The notes: a model not told the origin generated them from the letters alone. A stretch of 64,000 nt of DNA from Cylindrobasidium torrendii FP15055 ss-10 (GCA_000934385.1 KN880465.1:94404-158403); one strand, 5' to 3'; positions 10,911 through 23,189 are shown, numbered from the stretch's first letter. Made by a program: numbers and translations.

Positions 10911-11420
10911 TCACTTAGGGTGCTTCAGTCGTTTGTGGCGGATCAGCGAGCTTGTATCCTTATATGTCTTCCCGCAGTGCGGGCATGTGAGAACAGTTGC
11001 ACCAGCGTGTTTTTCCCTGTGGTGGCCTAAAACTCACGTATGAACCGACTCGCCCAATTGTGATGATGTGCTGTGTAACAGGAGTAGTACCCACCGTCCG
11101 GAGGAAAGTGTGTCAGGCTCACGTCCAGCAGAATCTGGCGAATAGCTTGGATACTTGAAGCCATCATCGGTGGAGGTGAGAAGAACAGAGATGGTGTAGG
11201 CATGTTTGACTCGACACTGACATCGGTCTGCGCTGCTAGAGGGACAATTGATGGCGGAGGTGGATGCAGTGGCTGAATTTTGCTTACTTCTCCGCCTCGG
11301 AGAGGGCTAGCAGCACTGACTATATCAGTGTCATCGACGGATGTGAAGGTCGAACTCGAAGAGTGCAGTCCAACTCGGCCTCTATTGGCACCCGGATCAA
11401 TGCTCGGACCGCATGCGATC
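10911..11420 (-). CDS. Small C2H2 zinc-finger protein (5' end unresolved)
   Basis: The last exon is too short to stand out as an open frame but encodes TCPHCGKTYKDTSSLIRHKR followed by LKHPK and a TGA stop. That is a complete C2H2 finger (C-x2-C-x12-H-x4-H) with a preceding HHREKHAG that looks like the end of another finger. It splices to a Ser/Pro-rich upstream exon containing SSSSTFTSVDDTD and PTPSLFFSPPP; the likely donor is GTGGGT near 11093 and the acceptor is just before 11027. The upstream frame stays open to 11420 but begins with GTG, so the true start is unclear. Candidates are the ATG at 11203, or an upstream exon starting at 11511. The latter would leave only 8 nt between this ATG and that of UTP20. 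Probably a nuclear DNA-binding protein. Confidence 0.5.
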
Positions 11421-11519
11421 ACCTTTTTTCACCCTCACTATCAAGTGCGCCTCGTTCGTTTGCCTGTGCTAACGTCCATGGGGAGAAAATAACCACAACA
11501 CCCCGGCCCATAACTAAAC

Positions 11520-14500
11520 ATGGATATTGAAATGGAGCTACCTCAAAAGCGGTTCAAGGTAAGCCATCCAGATCTACATAACCAAATGTACGCCAAACAT
11601 ATTCGGTAGTATCAATCCTTGGCCAGCCAGCTCAAGGATGTGCATCTTCCCACTGCATTCGAACAATCCAAGAAGGATCACGACTTTGAAGTGCGCCATA
11701 TTTTGTAGCATCCATTCCCCATCTGCTAAACGTACTTCTAGGACTCGGAGTGCCAATTTTACGATGCGTTGACCCACTGGAGGCAACTGAACCTTTCTCC
11801 CTCATTCACTGGATTTGCGGACCAAGTGGAATCCCTGTCTGGCTCACTTCCACTTCTTCTACATCACTGGCGCGAAGTCGTCGACATATGGATATCGTCG
11901 ACCAAGGGTTCAGATGATGAGGGACTCAACCCACTTCTCGAGTGCGTGCTATATGTGCCCTGAATCCATTTGTCTAAAGCGCCTACAGTCTTCTCCAAAA
12001 GTTAGTCATAGATCTCCGAGGGACGTTATTGCCAGGATATAGCGACATCCTCCACACACTGCTCACCCTTTTGCCAAAGCAACTCTCCGCCGCTGTTCTC
12101 ACTACTCTGCTGGCATCGCTGAGCATCACTTTCAAACACATCCTAGTGCCAACTACGGACGTAGACCTCGTGGAAACGACTTGGACTGCTCTTCGCGCCG
12201 CCATCGCCAAAAGCCAACCGGAAGTGCAACGATCCGTCGCAGAGGTCTGGGGCTCCCTTTTGCGCAGACTAAAGAGTGCAACACGCGAGAAGGCCGCCAC
12301 CCTTGCCGCCAGTGACCTGGTCGGGATAGAGGATGCTGTAGCTTGGATGTTCGTATCCGCCAGCAAAGTATGGACATTACATTTCTTCATCATAAAAAGC
12401 TCATCATCCATCTGTAGTCGGTCTCGCAAACCCTTCATACCGCGGTACCCGGAATTATAACACCCGTATTCGACGTCTATATGTCTTGCGACGCTGCAGT
12501 CTTTGACGTGACCTACACCCTACTTCGACGCGTCCTCACCTCATTGATGCACCACGTCAAAAACTCGGCTGGCTTTGCACCCCTTAGCGATATTCTCACC
12601 CCGCGCTTTGCTGCGCTAACGGCGGAGTCTGCCCCGGATACCGTACGCCGGATGGCTGAGCTCCTTGCGATAACTTGCTCTGTGCGCCAAGGCTCAAGAA
12701 TGGCTGGTACGCATGTAGTCTCTGCTTTTAGCAACCTCTGACATTGTCTATAGACAAGCAGCTTGTTACTGTTGCTACAACGCTTCCTCTCCTTCGCCTG
12801 GACGAGACAACGTCGACTGCCCTGCTCAAGCTCAGCGGCGCCGTTCTGGTTAGCTCCTCTGGTGGGATGGCTCTGTGGATGGGTGCTGGACGGAGATATC
12901 TTGAGAACTTGTGGGCAATGGTGGGCACGAATCCGGTCGCGACCAAGTTTGTGCTTGAGCTTCATGGTATTCTCGTCGAGGCCAATTGGGGAGGCTGGAA
13001 AATGATCGCACTTCCGGCACTCCTCAAACGCGCGCCATCACTCCTCGAGACGCAGCCTCTTGAAGCTCTGCGATTGCTGGCCAAGGTGAAGGACGAGGGC
13101 AAGTTGGGTGAAGTGGATGTCATGTTCAAACGCGGTTTGGAAGGATGGGTTAAAACATACTTGGCGAAAGAGGAACTGTATACGGCAGAGACGGTAAGCC
13201 TCTATGCTCACCTGGATTCTTGTAGCTGACTACTCTTTCAAGGTCACCGTCCTCACCTATGTCACGAAACTTTCGAGCTGTCTCTCGGAAGAGGTCACCA
13301 CTACCATCATCGCTTCTATCAACAATATACTCTCCTCGAATATGGACATCGACGACAACAACATCCAGCGCGATACCCTAGGACTCTGCCTGTCGTATGT
13401 GTCTACACGGCAGCGGTCTGAGTGGTCAAAACAGGTGGACTTGCAGGCATGGACGGTCAAGGTTGTTGGCAAGTGGTCAGACGCAGCGAACATTCTCGAG
13501 TCAACATTGGACTTGCACCAGGCTGCGGGAAATAGGTCAGTCGTTTCTCATTCGAAGCATCCAGATGGTGACTCCCTATAGCCATGGTCTCCCTTTCGAT
13601 GAGGTCTACCCCCATTTACGGACAGCCATCCTTTCTCATGATAGCCTGCTGAGACTGCAAGCGTTAAAGCTACTGGAGGCATCCGCTGGTGTACCAGAGG
13701 CTGTGAAACGGTGTTTGTCGGGAGAGGAGGTTTCGCTTGATGTGCAGGGTGTGAGGGAACGCACTCTCAAGATTTCTCGTTTAACGCAGGTGAGCAGGCG
13801 AATGTAGCTATTTTTCGAGGTAATTGACATCACATTCGCAGGGCAATACTTCGAACGACATTGCTGTCGAGATCTGTATACGTTGGCTTCTAGCACAACT
13901 CAAGGTCAACTTGAGACCACTTTGGAAACCAGCGGCCAGCGCACTGGCTGAGTTGGCGCAAGGAGGTCACGGCGACCAGGTGTGGGAAATGATTTGGGCA
14001 GAGTTGCAGGGTACGAGTTTGGTCAAATCTTCTGTCTCAGGCGGACGTGAGAAGCGCGAAGAAGATGAAGAGGACTGGGAAGACGAGCGGACGTGGCGAG
14101 ATCCATCTGCGCACAAAATGCGTGTGATGGTACGAGATTGGCAAAGTGACCCCTTGGGCTCATCCTCTGCATTAACGGTATGTTGCCATCCATACTCCAT
14201 AGCTCGTCTGCTGATTTAACTCAGTCGCATAAAGTCAATTCGCGCTTCGACGGTCGCACATACGTGCTAGGCATTCTAGACACCCTCGGACATTGTCCGT
14301 CATTGGCAGAAAAGCATAATCGCGACCTTGTACCGTTCATGCTCGCTCAGCGCACCCAACTTGTTCAGCAACGCCAACACTTCGTCGCCTACCTCACCCT
14401 CTTTGCCAAATTCTCAAATCCGAAGGCCTGCTTCCAGACGGAACAACTACACTCAATGTACCTCGACCTGCTCGCGCATCCCGACCGCAACCTGCAAGTT

Positions 14501-17500
14501 GCCGCCCTATCATGCGTCCTTTCGTACAAGACGCCAGCGCACGCCAATTGGGCAGACAAACTGAAGGCCTTGCTGGACAACACCCGATGGCGCGATGAAC
14601 TCACGGGCTTGGAGTTATATGATGCACCTCCAGAGGTTGTCCAAGTTGTCATCCGGATGCTGTACGGTATTATGCTTGAGCGTAAGGGCAAGTCGCGCAG
14701 AGGCAATGAACGCCGTGCCACAATCCTGGGCATTCTGGGTTCATGTAGCGAAGCGGATTTGAAGGTATTGGTCCAGCTCATGCTGAGGTCTTTGGAAGGC
14801 GAGGGGGAATCGGACCGGCAGAAGGTTGGCTTCTTGACACTGCTGGGAGACGTGATGAAGAGTATGAGTTCCCGCCTGCTGGTTTACTGGCCTCTACTCT
14901 TGGACCAGACGCTGCGCCTCTTACAAGGTGCACAAGCGAAGTTGGAGGGCTCTGCAGTACAAGACGCTGAGGAAGAAGATGAGGAAACGGAGGAGGCTGA
15001 CGAGGGATCCGGCCGCGGGACGAAGAGCACAAGAGTAATTCGCCAGCTCGCCATCAAACGCATGATTGATTTCTTCCTGGTCCCTGTTGACTTTGACTTC
15101 GAGCCATACGTCAAGACAGCGTTCGAAGTTGCCATCTCCCCTCGCGTACCTCTGCTGGATCGGGAGAATACACAGTCGCCCTCGACTCTGCTCGAGCTAT
15201 TCGGCACCTGGTCACAGTCGGCTGTCCATGCAGCATACCTCGTCCAATACAATGCAGATCTCCTCCCAAAGATATATGACTGCCTCATCGCCACCAACGT
15301 CAAGCCACCTGTGGTCCTCAAGGTATTTGACATCGTTGAGAACCTCCTCAAGATCGCGGCCGAGGAGGAACACATCATCGCCACGGTCATTCGTCCTCAT
15401 ATTAGCCACCTCCTCTCCAACATGGCTATCATGGCCGAGCGAGTGAAGGGCACAGAGGACGTTCTGGCGCAGCGACAGATCAATGTCCTTTCCCAAATCG
15501 CTCAGTACGCATCCAACCCTGACGAGGCGAAGACTTTGTTCGACTTGTTCTCTCCGCTTCTGCGGAAATCGTTCCGTGTTGTCAGCGAGAAAATCAAGAC
15601 CGATATACTCAAGATCATGACGCATCTCATTCCTCTCATTCCAGAGCTGGCTGACTCGACGACGGACGTGTATGGACGCCTGCATGCCTCATTTGGGTCA
15701 CTGCTAGGCTCGCTTCGCCAACGAAATGCTCGCCTGGCCCTTGCGAGTGCGTTCCAGAGCCTCGCTGTTGTCAATACGTCCCTGCAACCCATTGCAACTC
15801 TTGTTGAGGACTGGAACGCTTTCTCGCAGAAGCGTGTCGACGAACCTGATGCCAACCGCCGGATATCAGCGTACTCGACATTCCAAAGCAAGACATGCTC
15901 TTCTATCCCGATTATGGACTGGGCCATCGTCCTTTACCAGGCTCTTCATGACGTTCATGACGCCGAGGAGCTGGCAATCCGGACGAGTGCCGGGTCGGTC
16001 ATGAAGTTGTTTGTGGACATTGTTGCTGCGCAACCTTCCCGCGAGAACGAAGCCATATTCGCTCGTGTACTACTCCCTGGAGTGAAGAACGGTCTCCGCT
16101 CCAAGAATGAACTTGTCCGCGCCGAGGTTCTTGTTGTCCTAGCCCACGCTGTTCAGAACTGCCAGACCATCAGCACCATGCAGGACATGCGCACTCTACT
16201 TGCAGACGGCGATGAGGAGGCTGGCTTCTTTACCAACATCCACCACGTCCAAATTCACCGTCGTTCTCGTGCGCTACGACGTCTGGCAGACCTGTGTGAT
16301 GAACGTCCTATGCGCTCCGGCACGCTCACCGACTATATCCTTCCCCTGGTCGCCAACTACATCGTCATTCCAACCTCGACAAACCATCACCTTGTGAACG
16401 ATGCAATTCTGACGACTGGACGACTCGCGAAGCATTTGGCATGGGGAGCATACTCGGCGCAGGTCCAGCGGTACATGCGCTTGGCCAAGGCAAAGGATGA
16501 AGGCGAGCGGATATATGTTAGGACACTGGTGGCCATTTTGGACCATTTCCATTTCCCTATGGACGAGTCAATTGAGGTTGAGGCGCAGGCAGAGGAGGGC
16601 GAGGAGGATGACACGCAGGAGGTACAGCCTGTGGCTCCAGCGACGGATGCTCGAGTCTCCGCGGCAGTCAATGGACGCCTCTTGCCGGATCTTTTGCGTT
16701 TCATCGAGTCCAAGGATTCGACGAATGAGGATACCAACAGGATTCCGGTGGCCATTGGTATCGTTCGCATAGCTCTTCATCTTCCAGCAGAGACGAAGGG
16801 CCCGCAAATCACGCGACTCCTGACTATACTCAGCCAAATTCTTCGCAGCAAATCGCAGGAAACACGCGACCTCGTGCGGGATACCCTTGTACATACTGCT
16901 ACAACCATTGGCTCGACATATCTCCCTATCATGATTCGGGAACTGCGCGCTGCTCTCCTGCGTGGCCCCCACCTGCATATCCTGGCATTCACTGTTCACA
17001 CGATCCTTACCCATGTCACCTCAGAAGAACACATTGCTGCCTTCGGGAACCTGGACAACTGCGTTGGTGATATTGTGCATGTATCGGCAGAGGTTATCTT
17101 TGGCGAGTCGGGCAAGGATGTTCAAGCAGAGGACTTCAAGACCAAGTTGCGCGAGGTGCGCGCATCATCGTCTCGAGGGCTGGATACCTTTGCCATTGTC
17201 GCGAAGAACATCACGCCGCCGTATATCACAGCTATGCTGCTTCCCCTACGGTCTATTCTGCACGAAACGGCAACATCAAAAATCCTTGGTCTCGCAGACG
17301 AAGCTCTGAAGCGTGTCGCGAATGGCCTAAATGCAAACAAGAACCTCGATGCGACCCAAGTGTTGTCTGTGTGTCATAGTCTGATAACCCAGAACTCCAA
17401 ATTCCTCAAGGAGGATGTTGGGCGGCAAAAGGCCAAGGCTGGGAAGGCAAAGGACGACGCCATTGTACAGGTCAAGCGCCAGGCAGAGGTTGAGACCAAC

Positions 17501-19733
17501 CACTACGTGAACAACTCGTATCGGTGTGTATTTTGTCTCTCTTTGTCTCATTGTCGCGTGTGCTGAACAGCTACCAGGTTTGTTGTTCTAGGCTTAGACC
17601 TCTTCCAAACCGCCCTTCGGCGGAACCGCTTTGACTTCCACGATAACGCCATCCTCTCCCGACTGGAATCGTTGCTTGTGCCCGTCGGAAACACTCTGTA
17701 CTCCAGCAATGGACCCGTGCTTATCATGACTATGAAGTGTCTCTCTGCTCTTGTCAAGTGCCCTCTCCGATCTTGGAACAAATCCCTACCTGTGATTCTT
17801 CGCCAAACTCTGGAGATTATCAGGCAGGCCGGTAATACGGAATCGGAACTCGCTCAAGCTACCCTCAAGTCGCTTGCCATCATCTTGCGCGATGGACCAG
17901 CCGCTGACATCCGCGAAAAGGACCTTACGTTCCTCCTCGAGCTTGTTGCTCCTGACCTAGAAGATACGGAGCGTCAGGCTACGGTGTTCACTATGCTTCG
18001 CGCAATCGTCTCTCGCAAGTTTGTTGTGCCCGAGATTTACGATCTCATGGAGAAGGTAGCGGAAATCATGGTGACGAGTCAGGCCACGCAGGTGCAAGAA
18101 CTGTGTCGTGGGCTTCTCCTGCAGTTCCTCCTCGACTATCCACAGGGCAAAGGTCGTTTACGGAATCAAATGACATTCTTCGCGAAGAACTTATCCTACG
18201 TTCACGAGCGCGGTCGCCGCTCGGTAATGGAGATTGTTGGGGCACTCATCTCGAAATTCCAATCGAACCTCGTCCAAGAGTACGCAGACATGCTCTTCGT
18301 TTCGCTTGTCATGGTCATCGCCAACGATGAGTCAACCAAATGCGTGGAAATTGCGGCACAGCTGCTCAAGACACTCGTCAAACGACTCGATTCGGACCGA
18401 CAGACGGCAATCCTTTCTCATCTCCACACTTGGGCATCGCAAGGCCAAACGCCCAGGCTCTGCCAAGTCGCTGCTCAAACTTATGGCTTGTTCATTGATG
18501 CCCTTGAGGTTGATTGCAGCGAGCATTTGCCCAGAATATTGGAAGATACCAATGGGACGCTAGAGAAGGCGGCAGTGGAATTGGAGGCGGCGGAGAACGG
18601 AGAAGAAGATGCGATGGACGTTGACCTGGATTGGCAGTCCCCATACCACTCCATTCTGGTGCTCTCGAAGGTGCTCAAGGTCTTCCCGGATATGATCATG
18701 AATCCGGACGTCGTGAACTGGGAAACAATCTGCAAGCTCCTCCTTTTCCCCCATGCGTGGGTCCGGACTGCTGCATCTCGTTTGCTCGGACTATTGTTTA
18801 GCACATCATCAGTGGCTGCACCGGAAGGTGAATCGGCAGTCTATCCTTTGTCCAAGGATGGCATGACGGATGTCGCGAAAAAGTTAGCCTTGCAGCTAAA
18901 GAGTATACAGTTGGACCAGGCGCTCGGACTCCAAATTGTCAAGAACCTCTTCTTCGTGGGGAAGTGCCTCAGCCATGTCCATTCTGACGGCGTTGTCGCC
19001 GAGGATGAGGGTGACGAGGAGGGCGACGAAGGCGATGAAGTAGAAGCGGAGAAGAAGGACGACAAGGCTTCCGGACATAAGCCCGTTGCATGGCTGTTCT
19101 CGAAGCTATCCCATCAGGCCCGGTCGGCGTACATTGCTCGCCGAAGCAGACATGTGCAGGTACAGCCTATTTGCAACAATATTTCTAGCGTAACTGACCA
19201 TTCTCGATAGCCTAACTGGGAGCAACAACCACTGGCAGTATTCAGATGGTTCGCTGCAATGGCCTCTTTCCTTCCTGCACCAGTTGTCGAGCGTTTCCTG
19301 ATCCATATCCTCTCGCCTGCCTATCGATTCCTTGAGGACGATTCTATCCAGGACGAGAAAATGGGTGCGTATGTGTGATCTCTCCATTGGCCGTCATTCA
19401 TTGTCTTGTAGATGAGATCAAAACGCTAGCTACCGAACTGCAGGATCTGGTACAAGCCAAAGTCGGCGCGACGGCATTCTCTACTGTCTATAACAAGATC
19501 AGGCAAGGCGTTATTGGCGTCAGGCAGGAGCGCAAGACCCAGCGTGCCCTCCAAGTCGCGACGAATCCTGTACTCGCTGCCAAGCGGAAGGAGCAAAAGA
19601 ACACTGTCAAAAAGGAGAGCAAGAAAAGGAAAAGTGCTGCCTTCGCGTAAGTTTGCCCAGGTTTGGTTATTGATGAGTGCTGACTATTCTCGCCAGCGAA
19701 AACAAAGGGAAGTTCAAGCGCGCGAGGACCTGA
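11520..19733 (+). CDS. UTP20: U3 snoRNP-associated protein UTP20 (DRIM family), HEAT-repeat giant
   Basis: UTP20 is a large helical-repeat scaffold of the small-subunit processome, needed for 18S pre-rRNA processing in the nucleolus. The gene spans 8.2 kb and encodes roughly 2,500 residues, matching the yeast length (2,493). The start MDIEMELPQKRFK lies 98 nt or less from the divergent zinc-finger gene. The central exon (about 14220-17525) carries the DRIM-domain stretch LFAKFSNPKACFQTEQLHSM and many HEAT-like helical pairs, with acidic insertions such as a Glu/Asp run near 14975. The C-terminus is diagnostic: ELQDLVQAKVGATAFSTVYN, then KIRQGV, a basic segment with RKTQRALQVATNP, and KKESKKRKSAAFA. 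A last intron joins ENKGKFKRART to the TGA. About a dozen or more short introns are required, mostly in the first 3 kb. No disabling break was seen. Confidence 0.93.
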
Positions 19734-20081
19734 ACAAGTGTTGTGTCAGGCGTATCTATGATGAATCTTCGATATGTGTACTGTATTTCTATGTATGTAG
19801 GTTAGCGTCCGAATGTAGCTTTCTCAATACCCTCGAACTTCAAAAAGACATTCCGGAAACTGAGGACCAATTTCGCGTCAGGCGATAGCCGTCAGTGAAG
19901 CTCGCACCGCTACTGGTTAATCGATATGTCTCACTAGGTGCATTTTCTTGAACAGGTCTTGATAGATACATGGATTGCCTCTGTACTTTGCGCGGTTGGT
20001 TATACTCAGTTCATGCACAGGATCGTATGATTATACCAGTTTCTAGTCCGAATACCATATGCGCGTCCAATGTTTGTCTGT
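19734..20081. other. Convergent intergenic region
   Basis: 348 nt between the UTP20 stop and the stop of the convergent F-box gene. It is AT-rich and presumably holds the 3' UTRs. No feature is supported. Confidence 0.45.
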
Positions 20082-21596
20082 CTATGTCCGGAAGTAATGC
20101 TCGCCAACCACATACTCAACTCGCGTTCCATAAGCCTCCATATCTTCAATCATGTTCCCCAACATAGAATTGCGACCCTCGCACATCCACTCTCGACTGG
20201 CTGCATCTTTGTCGAAGAAGATAGAGAGTGTCTCTAGCGAGGGAACATGGCGCTCCTTTGCTGACTCCAGCACATCCTTTGTCGGGTTTTGCAGGATGGC
20301 CCCGATAGAATTATGTTTGACAGTTAGTTGGAGGTGTTGCAATCTTGAGAGAACGTGCGTCCTTGCATATAGAGCCTCCAGGACACTGGCAGGATCGTAT
20401 CCGCCAATATGCAGCTGGTGCAGGCCCCGGGGAAGTTGGGGAAATATGGCGTTCAGGTCTCCGGTTGTTTGATGAGTGACTGAGAGGTTCGATAAGGACG
20501 AAGGGAGCCTAGCGGGGACCAGAGGGAGAACGGTGCCCAGTACCAAGGTATGCAAACACGGCATGTCAAATCGCTCGAATATTTTGTGAAACCCACGAAT
20601 AAACTTATCAGACGTTGAATTTTCCACAATTTCGAGATGAACTAGGTGCGCGAGTGTGGTGGGCAAGTCATCGGGTGTCGCAACCCGCTCGCCAGTGCAC
20701 CAGCTACTACTGTGCACTGTGAGCTTCCGCAGATTGACCATGTTGTGGATATAGTCCAGGTCGGAGTACATTGACCTGTAGACTAGTATTTGGTGATGCG
20801 GCACTCCTGAAATATCCCCAAACTCCAAGACATTGTATTCGAGATGACGAAGGGCAGGCATTGCAATGTCGAGCTCAATGGTGGCCTCGCTGTATTGAGC
20901 GCAAGTAAAAGAAAATCCCTCTAGTAGTGGAAATTCACAATATTGGAAGGTTGCGATGGATTTCAAATAGGCCGTGTTTATTCGGGCACACTTCCATCTG
21001 CCGCAGGAGCCTACAATAGATCGAAAGAACGGTTTCTTGACATCGTTTGAGATGAAAATACGCAGCGGCAGCGATTTCGAGCGCTTGTGAATGACGGCGA
21101 TTCGCTTTTGAAGCTGCTCCAGAGTGGCGCCTCTTGTCCCTCCATTTATGTTGTGGGTGCACCATAGCAGGGGATACGATGTTGCCACAGCACGCCAGTT
21201 ACGACAAACATGCGAGATGGTCCACGGGGCGTACACTGCATCGAGAGAGCAATGATCCGGAAACGATTCTCTCGAAATACCGTCTTGTCGACACCAAGGG
21301 ACGCATTCCTCAAATATTGCCCTGAGGATGTCGTCTGGGAGTGTGCGCAATGGATGTCGAATTAGCTTGAGATCTTCTATATTAGCGATGAGATTATCCC
21401 GCGAGCTGGTAAGTTCAGTGACCACTTCGGCCTGGGCACACGCGATGTCCGTATCGAGCTGGTCGAGCTGAGCGGCCATGGACGGCAGAATCTGGGCTAT
21501 CTCCAAGAGCTGGGAAGAGGAAGGGGCAACATTCGTCGAAACAAGCACCTGAAGCGAAGGAGGAAGAGCTGTATATCTGTCGATGTCCTTGGACAT
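20082..21596 (-). CDS. F-box protein, left member of inverted pair
   Basis: Intronless, 504 residues from the ATG at 21596, chosen because its context (ACCACCATG) and N-terminus match the right-hand twin. A further upstream in-frame ATG would overlap the short shared promoter. An N-terminal helical region, likely coiled coil, covers about residues 30-75. The F-box core follows, RTLPDDILRAIFEECVPWCR, then SHVCRNWRAVATSYPLLW, the usual order in agaricomycete F-box proteins. The remainder is a degenerate leucine-rich, beta-alpha repeat region ending GTRVEYVVGEHYFRT. F-box proteins recruit substrates to SCF (Skp1-Cul1) ubiquitin ligases; the substrate is unknown. Roughly three quarters or more identical to the gene at 21678-23189. 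Confidence 0.85.
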   Translation of the reverse strand: MSKDIDRYTALPPSLQVLVSTNVAPSSSQLLEIAQILPSMAAQLDQLDTDIACAQAEVVTELTSSRDNLIANIEDLKLIRHPLRTLPDDILRAIFEECVPWCRQDGISRESFPDHCSLDAVYAPWTISHVCRNWRAVATSYPLLWCTHNINGGTRGATLEQLQKRIAVIHKRSKSLPLRIFISNDVKKPFFRSIVGSCGRWKCARINTAYLKSIATFQYCEFPLLEGFSFTCAQYSEATIELDIAMPALRHLEYNVLEFGDISGVPHHQILVYRSMYSDLDYIHNMVNLRKLTVHSSSWCTGERVATPDDLPTTLAHLVHLEIVENSTSDKFIRGFHKIFERFDMPCLHTLVLGTVLPLVPARLPSSLSNLSVTHQTTGDLNAIFPQLPRGLHQLHIGGYDPASVLEALYARTHVLSRLQHLQLTVKHNSIGAILQNPTKDVLESAKERHVPSLETLSIFFDKDAASREWMCEGRNSMLGNMIEDMEAYGTRVEYVVGEHYFRT

Positions 21597-21677
21597 GGTG
21601 GTAACTTGCCAACGGTGAGTGGGGCTGATCGCTGATCGATCATACTTACTACTGTTCAAACTTCACAGGTTACCACC
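21597..21677. promoter_or_regulatory. 81-nt bidirectional spacer of the F-box pair
   Basis: The only sequence between the two start codons. Each edge carries the same GTTACCACC leader in opposite orientation. The middle has a small palindrome TGATCGATCA and a GCTGATC repeat. If both genes are expressed, their promoters must lie here or inside the opposite gene. Confidence 0.5.
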
Positions 21678-23189
21678 ATGTCCAAGGACATCAACAGATA
21701 TACAGCTCTTCCTCCTTCGCTTCGGGCGCTTGTTTTAACGAACGATGTACCATCCTCTGCCCAGCTCCTTGCACTGGCCCAGATTCTACCGTCCATGACC
21801 GCTCAGCTCGACCAGCTCGATGCGGATATCGCGCGCGTACAGGGCGAGCTACTCAGACTTACCAAATCCCGCGAAGACCTTGCCGCAACTATCCAAGACC
21901 TACAATGCTCCAAGCATCCTGTGCGCACACTCCCAGACGACATCCTCAGGGTGATATTCGAGGAATGCGTTCCATGGTGTCGACAAGACGGTATTTCGGA
22001 AGAATCGTTTCCAGACCATTGCTCTCTTGATGCAGTGTACGCCCCGTGGACCATTTCGCATGTTTGTCGCAATTGGCGTGCTGTGGCAACATCGTATCCC
22101 CTGCTATGGTCGACCCACCACATCACTGCACGGACAACAGGTGCCACTCTTGAGCGGCTTCAAGAGCGAATCGCCGTTATTCACAAGCGCTCGGAATCGT
22201 TGCCGCTGCGTATTTGCATTTCAAATGATGTCGACGCACCACTCTTTGAATCTCTTGTAGGCTCCTGTGGCAGATGGAAGTGTGCCCGAATAGACGCGAA
22301 ATATCTGGATTTTCTCGCGACCTTCCAGAATCGTGAGTTTCCATTGCTCGAGGGATTTTCTTTTTGCTGGAATCAATACTGCGAGGCTAGCATCGAGCTC
22401 GACTTCGCAATGCCAGCCCTTCGTCACCTCGAATACTGGTTCGCGGACTTTGGGGATGTCTCAGGAGTGCCATGCCACCAAATACTTGTCTACAAGTCAA
22501 TTTTCTCCGACCTAGATTACGTTCACGACATGGTCAATCTGCAGAAGCTCACGGTGCACAGGAGCACCTGGTATAATGACGAATTGGTTGCGACACCCGA
22601 TAACTTGCCCACCACACTCGCGCACCTAGTTCATCTCGAGATCATTGAAACCTCGGAATTTGATGATTTCATTACAGACTATAACGAAATATTCAAGCGA
22701 TTTGATATGCCGTGTTTGCATACCTTGGTGCTAGACACCTGTCTCCCTCGCATCCCCACTGGGCTTCCTTCGTCCTTATCGAACCTCACAATTATTCATC
22801 AAACAACCGGAAACCTAGACCATATATTTTCCCAACTTCCCCGGGACCTGCAGCAGCTGCATATCGGCGGATACGATCCTGCTAGTGTCCTGGAGGTTCT
22901 ATATGCAAGGACGCACGTTCTCTCAAGATTGCAACACCTCCAACTAACTGTCAAATATAATTCTATCGGGGCCATCCTGCAAAATCCGACGAAGGATGCA
23001 CTGGAGTCAGCGAAGGAGCGCAATGTTCCCTTGCTAGAGACCCTTTCTATCTTCTTCGACAAAGATGCAGCCAGTCGAGAGTGGACGCACAAGGTTCGCA
23101 ATTCGATGTTGGGGGAAATGATTGAAGATATTGAGGCTCATGGAACGCGAGTCGAGTATGTGGTTGGCGAGCATTACTTCCGGACATAG
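21678..23189 (+). CDS. F-box protein, right member of inverted pair
   Basis: Intronless, 503 residues, twin of the gene at 20082-21596. The N-terminus MSKDINRYTALPPSLRAL and helical region (QLDQLDADIARVQGELLRLT) precede the F-box core RTLPDDILRVIFEECVPWCR and SHVCRNWRAVATSYPLLWST. The C-terminal half is leucine-rich and ends GTRVEYVVGEHYFRT, identical to the twin. Divergence concentrates in the middle of the repeat region, where substrate contact would be expected. The F-box flank and the last 130 residues are close to identical. SCF adaptor role is by family; the target is unknown. Confidence 0.85.
   Translation: MSKDINRYTALPPSLRALVLTNDVPSSAQLLALAQILPSMTAQLDQLDADIARVQGELLRLTKSREDLAATIQDLQCSKHPVRTLPDDILRVIFEECVPWCRQDGISEESFPDHCSLDAVYAPWTISHVCRNWRAVATSYPLLWSTHHITARTTGATLERLQERIAVIHKRSESLPLRICISNDVDAPLFESLVGSCGRWKCARIDAKYLDFLATFQNREFPLLEGFSFCWNQYCEASIELDFAMPALRHLEYWFADFGDVSGVPCHQILVYKSIFSDLDYVHDMVNLQKLTVHRSTWYNDELVATPDNLPTTLAHLVHLEIIETSEFDDFITDYNEIFKRFDMPCLHTLVLDTCLPRIPTGLPSSLSNLTIIHQTTGNLDHIFSQLPRDLQQLHIGGYDPASVLEVLYARTHVLSRLQHLQLTVKYNSIGAILQNPTKDALESAKERNVPLLETLSIFFDKDAASREWTHKVRNSMLGEMIEDIEAHGTRVEYVVGEHYFRT

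Larger units (their letters stand above)
20082..23189. repeat. 3.1-kb inverted repeat made of two head-to-head F-box genes
   Basis: The two arms are the F-box genes on the - strand (20082-21596) and + strand (21678-23189). Homology starts in the 5' leader (GTTACCACCATGTCCAAGGA on both sides) and ends at the shared last codons before the stop. The central spacer between the start codons is only 81 nt. Identity is patchy: long blocks are nearly identical in DNA, including silent positions, and others are clearly diverged. Confidence 0.9.

Noticed and set aside
15212..15685. 157-codon - strand frame inside UTP20
   Set aside because: A shadow of the strong UTP20 coding frame; no domain and no ATG context.
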